Shown here piece after piece: positions 5,844 through 8,038 of a DNA stretch of 8,038 nt. Location of the stretch: positions 1-8,038 of the forward strand of contig CALGIV010000194.1 of the NCBI GenBank assembly GCA_937914785.1, read 5' to 3'. The notes under the pieces were generated by a model, which saw only the letters and a program-made list of their open reading frames with translations, had not been told where the DNA came from and ran no database searches. Within the stretch, counting starts at the first letter, position 1, and every line of letters starts with the position of its first letter. A program made the position numbers and the translations under genes. The stretch is from an uncultured Eubacteriaceae bacterium. Lineage in GTDB: Bacteria; Bacillota; Clostridia; Eubacteriales; UBA1433.

Positions 5844-6005
5844 GAATGATTTAGTCGGCAGTGTTCTTTAATGCCAGCAGAAAGTGATAATGATGAAGAT
5901 GTATATAAAGGCTGTAAATTATGTGAATGGGCAGAAAAGATTTGAGAGTCATATTTTTATGATATAAAAAGGGTTATTTGCGGTACCAAAGCAAGAAACG
6001 GCCTT

Positions 6006-6821
6006 TTATACAGGAGGCTTTTCGAGCATTGCGGGATCGGCCAGATATTTGCGCATACAGTGGAAAGCGCGTGCGTAGTAGTCTCCTTCACAAATGCGGT
6101 CGTCGACGACGATGCCCAGCGGCAGGCAGCGTTCAAAAATGACTTTATTACCGGTACGCCGCGGCACTTCGCGCGTGTTGCCGATGGTCAATGTCATACT
6201 TGTCGTACCGAAGTTATACAGATGGTGGTAGATGTGGTTGGCGCGAATGCTTGCCAGATTTGAAATCAGAAGCGCTGCGTGGAACGGGCTTGCATCGATT
6301 ATGGGCTTTGGCAGCAACCCGAAGAAATCCATTGCTTTAAACACGTTGACCAGCGTGCCGAGGCTGCCCGGCACACGCAGCATTTTCTTCATCAGTTCAT
6401 CGGTTTTGTTCTTATCATTTGAAGAGCGGTTTTGTGTAATAAAGTGTTTGATTTTTTCTTCAACGTCGAACAGAGAGTCTGTTTTTTCAAGATATAATTT
6501 TGAAATACTGCTTTGCTCTTCGTTCGGCTTGACAACGACCATACTGACGGCAATTTCATTGCGATCAAAAATACGTTTATTGATAATAAAGCGGTTTAGC
6601 TGTGGAAATTTTGTTACAGTGCGCAAATATGCCGTTAAGATCAGTGCCATATTGCTGATAGAGATATTCTCATGGCGCTTTAAATTGATGTATTTGCGCA
6701 GGGGCGATAAAGGGATATCCACCGTTACCATATTCATCGCATCGTATCGCTTCGACATAATATAGGGCATAATACGGTGCATTGTGTCGATGTCTTTAAT
6801 TCTTTTTCCGTCTTTCCTCAT
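6006..6821 (-). CDS. Stand-alone 2-oxoacid dehydrogenase acyltransferase (E2/CAT-fold) domain protein lacking the catalytic His
   Basis: This gene encodes 271 residues; the ATG at 6821 follows AAAGGAG on the minus strand at a 5-base gap. The protein corresponds to the catalytic domain of dihydrolipoamide acyltransferases (PF00198, related to chloramphenicol acetyltransferase). Features are an N-terminal segment with the VTVDIPLSPLRKY strand-helix, LLISNLASI (183-191), which matches the E2 'TISNLG' strand, LTIGNTREVP (211-220), and GIVVDDRICEGD (236-247) at the place of the E2 'DHRxxxG' active-site motif. Here His is replaced by Asp241, while Asp240, Arg242 and Gly246 are kept. There is no lipoyl domain and no peripheral subunit-binding domain, and no E1 or E3 genes are nearby, so it is not part of an ordinary dehydrogenase complex. 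It may be a pseudoenzyme, or may use another substrate or mechanism. It diverges from the GNAT gene. Confidence 0.75.
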   Translation of the reverse strand: MRKDGKRIKDIDTMHRIMPYIMSKRYDAMNMVTVDIPLSPLRKYINLKRHENISISNMALILTAYLRTVTKFPQLNRFIINKRIFDRNEIAVSMVVVKPNEEQSSISKLYLEKTDSLFDVEEKIKHFITQNRSSNDKNKTDELMKKMLRVPGSLGTLVNVFKAMDFFGLLPKPIIDASPFHAALLISNLASIRANHIYHHLYNFGTTSMTLTIGNTREVPRRTGNKVIFERCLPLGIVVDDRICEGDYYARAFHCMRKYLADPAMLEKPPV

Positions 6822-6895
6822 AAGTACTCCTTTGTTCAGAATGCAGTGGTTTTCCTCTTAAATACAGTGCTTTGTTTTTCTTTTGAATGTTTCTA

Positions 6896-6904
6896 TGGTA
6901 TAAT
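6896..6904 (+). promoter_or_regulatory. Extended -10 promoter of the GNAT-radical SAM operon
   Basis: TGGTATAAT (6896-6904) is a consensus extended -10 element, and no convincing -35 is found at 16-18 bases. Transcription would start near 6911, shortly before the AGGAGA ribosome binding site at 6925-6930. The box lies in the 116-base gap shared with the divergent E2-like gene, for which I find no clear promoter. Confidence 0.65.
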
Positions 6905-6937
6905 ACTGGCTTGAAAATGTAAATAGGAGAAAAGTAA

Positions 6938-7372
6938 ATGATTCGTAAAGTGACGGCTGAAGATAAAGCGTTGTATCTTGAACTGATTGATGAGTTTTAT
7001 CACAGCAGTGCCGTGCTGCATCCTATTCCACGTGCGCATTACGTCGATTCGTTCGACGAGATGTGTCGCACGGGCGGCTTGCTTGAGGGTTATATTATAG
7101 AGTATGGCGAAAAAGCGGCGGGATATGCGGCTGTGGCCAGGAGTTATTCGACGGAGGCCGGCGGCTTGGTCGTTTGGATCGAGGAAGTTTACATCCGGCC
7201 GGCCTTTCAATCGAAAGGCTTGGGCCGTGCGTTTTTCGATCACATGAAAGAGCTATATCCTGAAGCAAAGCGTTTCCGGTTGGAAGTGGAGCGGGATAAT
7301 ACGCGCGCCATCGCCCTGTATGAGCGGCTGGGCTACGAAGTCCTGGATTATGTCCAGATGGTTCAACAGTAG
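6938..7372 (+). CDS. GNAT family N-acetyltransferase
   Basis: This gene encodes 144 residues, a typical size for a single-domain GNAT protein (PF00583). AGGAGA lies 7 bases before the ATG. The acetyl-CoA-binding motif A is clear: VYIRPAFQSKGLGRAFF, with the Q/RxxGxG loop at Q91-S-K-G-L-G96. Motif B follows as EVERDNTRAIALYERLGYEV (about 116-135, with Asn121 and the ALYERLGY helix). It should transfer an acetyl group from acetyl-CoA to an amine in the cytoplasm; the acceptor cannot be told from the sequence. Its 3' end overlaps the start of the radical SAM gene by 23 bases in another frame, so the two are probably translationally coupled. Confidence 0.9.
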   Translation: MIRKVTAEDKALYLELIDEFYHSSAVLHPIPRAHYVDSFDEMCRTGGLLEGYIIEYGEKAAGYAAVARSYSTEAGGLVVWIEEVYIRPAFQSKGLGRAFFDHMKELYPEAKRFRLEVERDNTRAIALYERLGYEVLDYVQMVQQ

Positions 7373-8038
7373 TGTGCGTTATTATTCCTTAAACCAATAT
7401 TGTCGCGATACGTTTGGCGAAAAGCTTTATAAGCTTGCGCTCGACGGCGGGATGAGTTGCCCGAATCGCGACGGCACGGTCTCGACAGGTGGCTGCACAT
7501 TCTGCGATGCAGGCGGCAGTGGTTATTTTGCCGCAAAAAGAACGGGCCGTATTGTCGAACAAATTGAAAAGGCGAAAAAGCGTGTGGTGGCGAAGACGAC
7601 GGCACGGCGCTATATCGCCTATTTTCAGAGTTATACGAATACGTATGCACCGTTGAGTTATCTTACCGAGACTTTTTATGCTGCGATTACGCATCCTGAT
7701 ATCGCTGTTTTGTCTGTTGCGACACGGCCGGATTGTCTCGATGAAGCGGTTTTAGACTTACTTGAAGAGCTCAATGCAATAAAGCCCGTCTGGATAGAAC
7801 TTGGCCTGCAGACCATTCATGAAGAGACGGCGCGGGCCATAAACCGTGGATATCCGCTGGAAATATTCGATAAGGCCGTTAAGGCGCTGCGCCGACGCGG
7901 CCTTGTTACTGTCGTACACGTTATTTTGGGCTTGCCGGGTGAAGACAGGGCGATGATGCTTGAGACGGTGCGGCATGTCGCCGGCGGTGTGGACGGCATC
8001 AAGCTTCAGCTGTTGCACGTGCTTAAAGGTACCGTGAT
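7350..8038 (+). CDS. TIGR01212-family radical SAM protein (YhcC/YtqA-like), 3' partial
   Basis: An open frame runs from the ATG at 7350 past the window end, giving 229 residues of an expected 300 or so. After RYYSLNQY comes the cluster-binding region: Cys37 in MSCPNRDGT, then GGCTFC with Cys49 and Cys52. This CX11CX2C spacing is typical of this ELP3-like radical SAM group, not the classical CX3CX2C. Further family motifs are YIAYFQSYTNTYAP, LSVATRPDCL, WIELGLQTIHEETARAINRGY, HVILGLPGE and GIKLQLLHVLKGT. The protein should bind a [4Fe-4S] cluster and cleave S-adenosylmethionine; I know of no firmly established substrate. No Shine-Dalgarno sequence precedes 7350, which fits coupling to the overlapping GNAT gene. 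A GTG at 7374 is an alternative start but would leave only one residue before the conserved RYYSLN segment. Confidence 0.9.
   Translation, partial: MSRWFNSSVRYYSLNQYCRDTFGEKLYKLALDGGMSCPNRDGTVSTGGCTFCDAGGSGYFAAKRTGRIVEQIEKAKKRVVAKTTARRYIAYFQSYTNTYAPLSYLTETFYAAITHPDIAVLSVATRPDCLDEAVLDLLEELNAIKPVWIELGLQTIHEETARAINRGYPLEIFDKAVKALRRRGLVTVVHVILGLPGEDRAMMLETVRHVAGGVDGIKLQLLHVLKGTV

Larger units (their letters stand above)
5480..6005. other. AT-rich intergenic region without a convincing protein gene
   Basis: No frame here combines a start codon, a ribosome binding site and useful length. The region contains a hairpin flanked by A and T runs near 5520-5549, the heptamer GTTACTT repeated exactly 21 bases apart (5558-5564 and 5579-5585), an 8-bp inverted repeat around a TACAAT box (5681-5715), and a two-part terminator hairpin (5793-5843). 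A 24-codon frame at 5871-5945 with a CxxC pair has no Shine-Dalgarno sequence and is not called as a gene. Confidence 0.5.

Noticed and set aside
5754..5849. 31-codon frame MEEAGRFIVSLEIK... on the plus strand
   Set aside because: It has no ribosome binding site and runs through the terminator hairpin at 5793-5843.
5967..6007. AAAAGG/CCTTTT pairing after the E2-like gene as its terminator
   Set aside because: The stem is short, AT-rich and interrupted; only the T-run on the minus strand supports it.
6060..6765. Two plus-strand open frames of 67 and 177 codons opposite the E2-like gene
   Set aside because: They are antisense to a gene with recognisable family motifs, lack ribosome binding sites and resemble no family I know.
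7363..8018. Several minus-strand frames under the radical SAM gene
   Set aside because: They are antisense shadows of a clearly conserved plus-strand protein.
1..8038. CRISPR arrays, tRNA or rRNA genes, complete insertion sequences
   Set aside because: I found no regularly spaced repeats, no tRNA or rRNA sequence and no transposase in the window.

Overview
The window looks like a chromosomal stretch from a low-to-moderate GC Bacillota (Firmicutes). Pointers are AGG(A)G-type ribosome binding sites, extended -10 promoters (TGgTATAAT), a cell-wall-binding-repeat (CWB2) surface protein and a TIGR01212/YtqA-type radical SAM protein. A Negativicutes or Clostridia origin is my best guess, but nothing in the sequence fixes it. 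Base composition is uneven. Hand counts of two 60-base samples give 16/60 G+C inside the helicase gene (1261-1320) and 39/60 inside the radical SAM gene (7441-7500), so the helicase gene may have been acquired.

Layout. 1-142: the tail of a CWB2 surface protein, followed by about 430 bases without a convincing gene that hold an intrinsic terminator, an extended -10 promoter next to a small inverted repeat, and the promoter of the next gene. 582-3359 (+): a 925-residue UPF1/DNA2-like superfamily 1 helicase with a C-terminal Vsr/PD-(D/E)XK-type nuclease domain; this is the most interesting gene here. 3498-4391 (+): an HSL/BD-FAE-type alpha/beta hydrolase with its own promoter. A strong bidirectional terminator at 4402-4438 separates it from the convergent gene at 4452-5327 (-), an N-formylglutamate amidohydrolase-family protein. 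That gene has a good sigma-70 promoter and a leader of roughly 115 nt that contains a terminator hairpin directly before the ribosome binding site, which suggests transcription attenuation.

5480-6005 is AT-rich and has no clear gene, but it carries two hairpin/U-tract structures and a possible small RNA. 6006-6821 (-) encodes a stand-alone catalytic domain of the dihydrolipoamide acyltransferase (E2)/CAT fold in which the usual DHR catalytic motif reads DDR, so the active-site His is missing. Diverging from it, 6938-7372 (+) is a GNAT acetyltransferase whose 3' end overlaps the start of a TIGR01212-family radical SAM protein (7350 to the window end); the two probably form an operon.

How the genes relate. 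Apart from the GNAT-radical SAM pair, these look like independent transcription units and not one pathway. The only plausible undescribed system is the single-gene helicase-nuclease, which could be a genome-defence or nucleic-acid-processing factor. No partner gene (methylase, specificity subunit, ATPase or sensor) is visible beside it, so a defence role remains inference.
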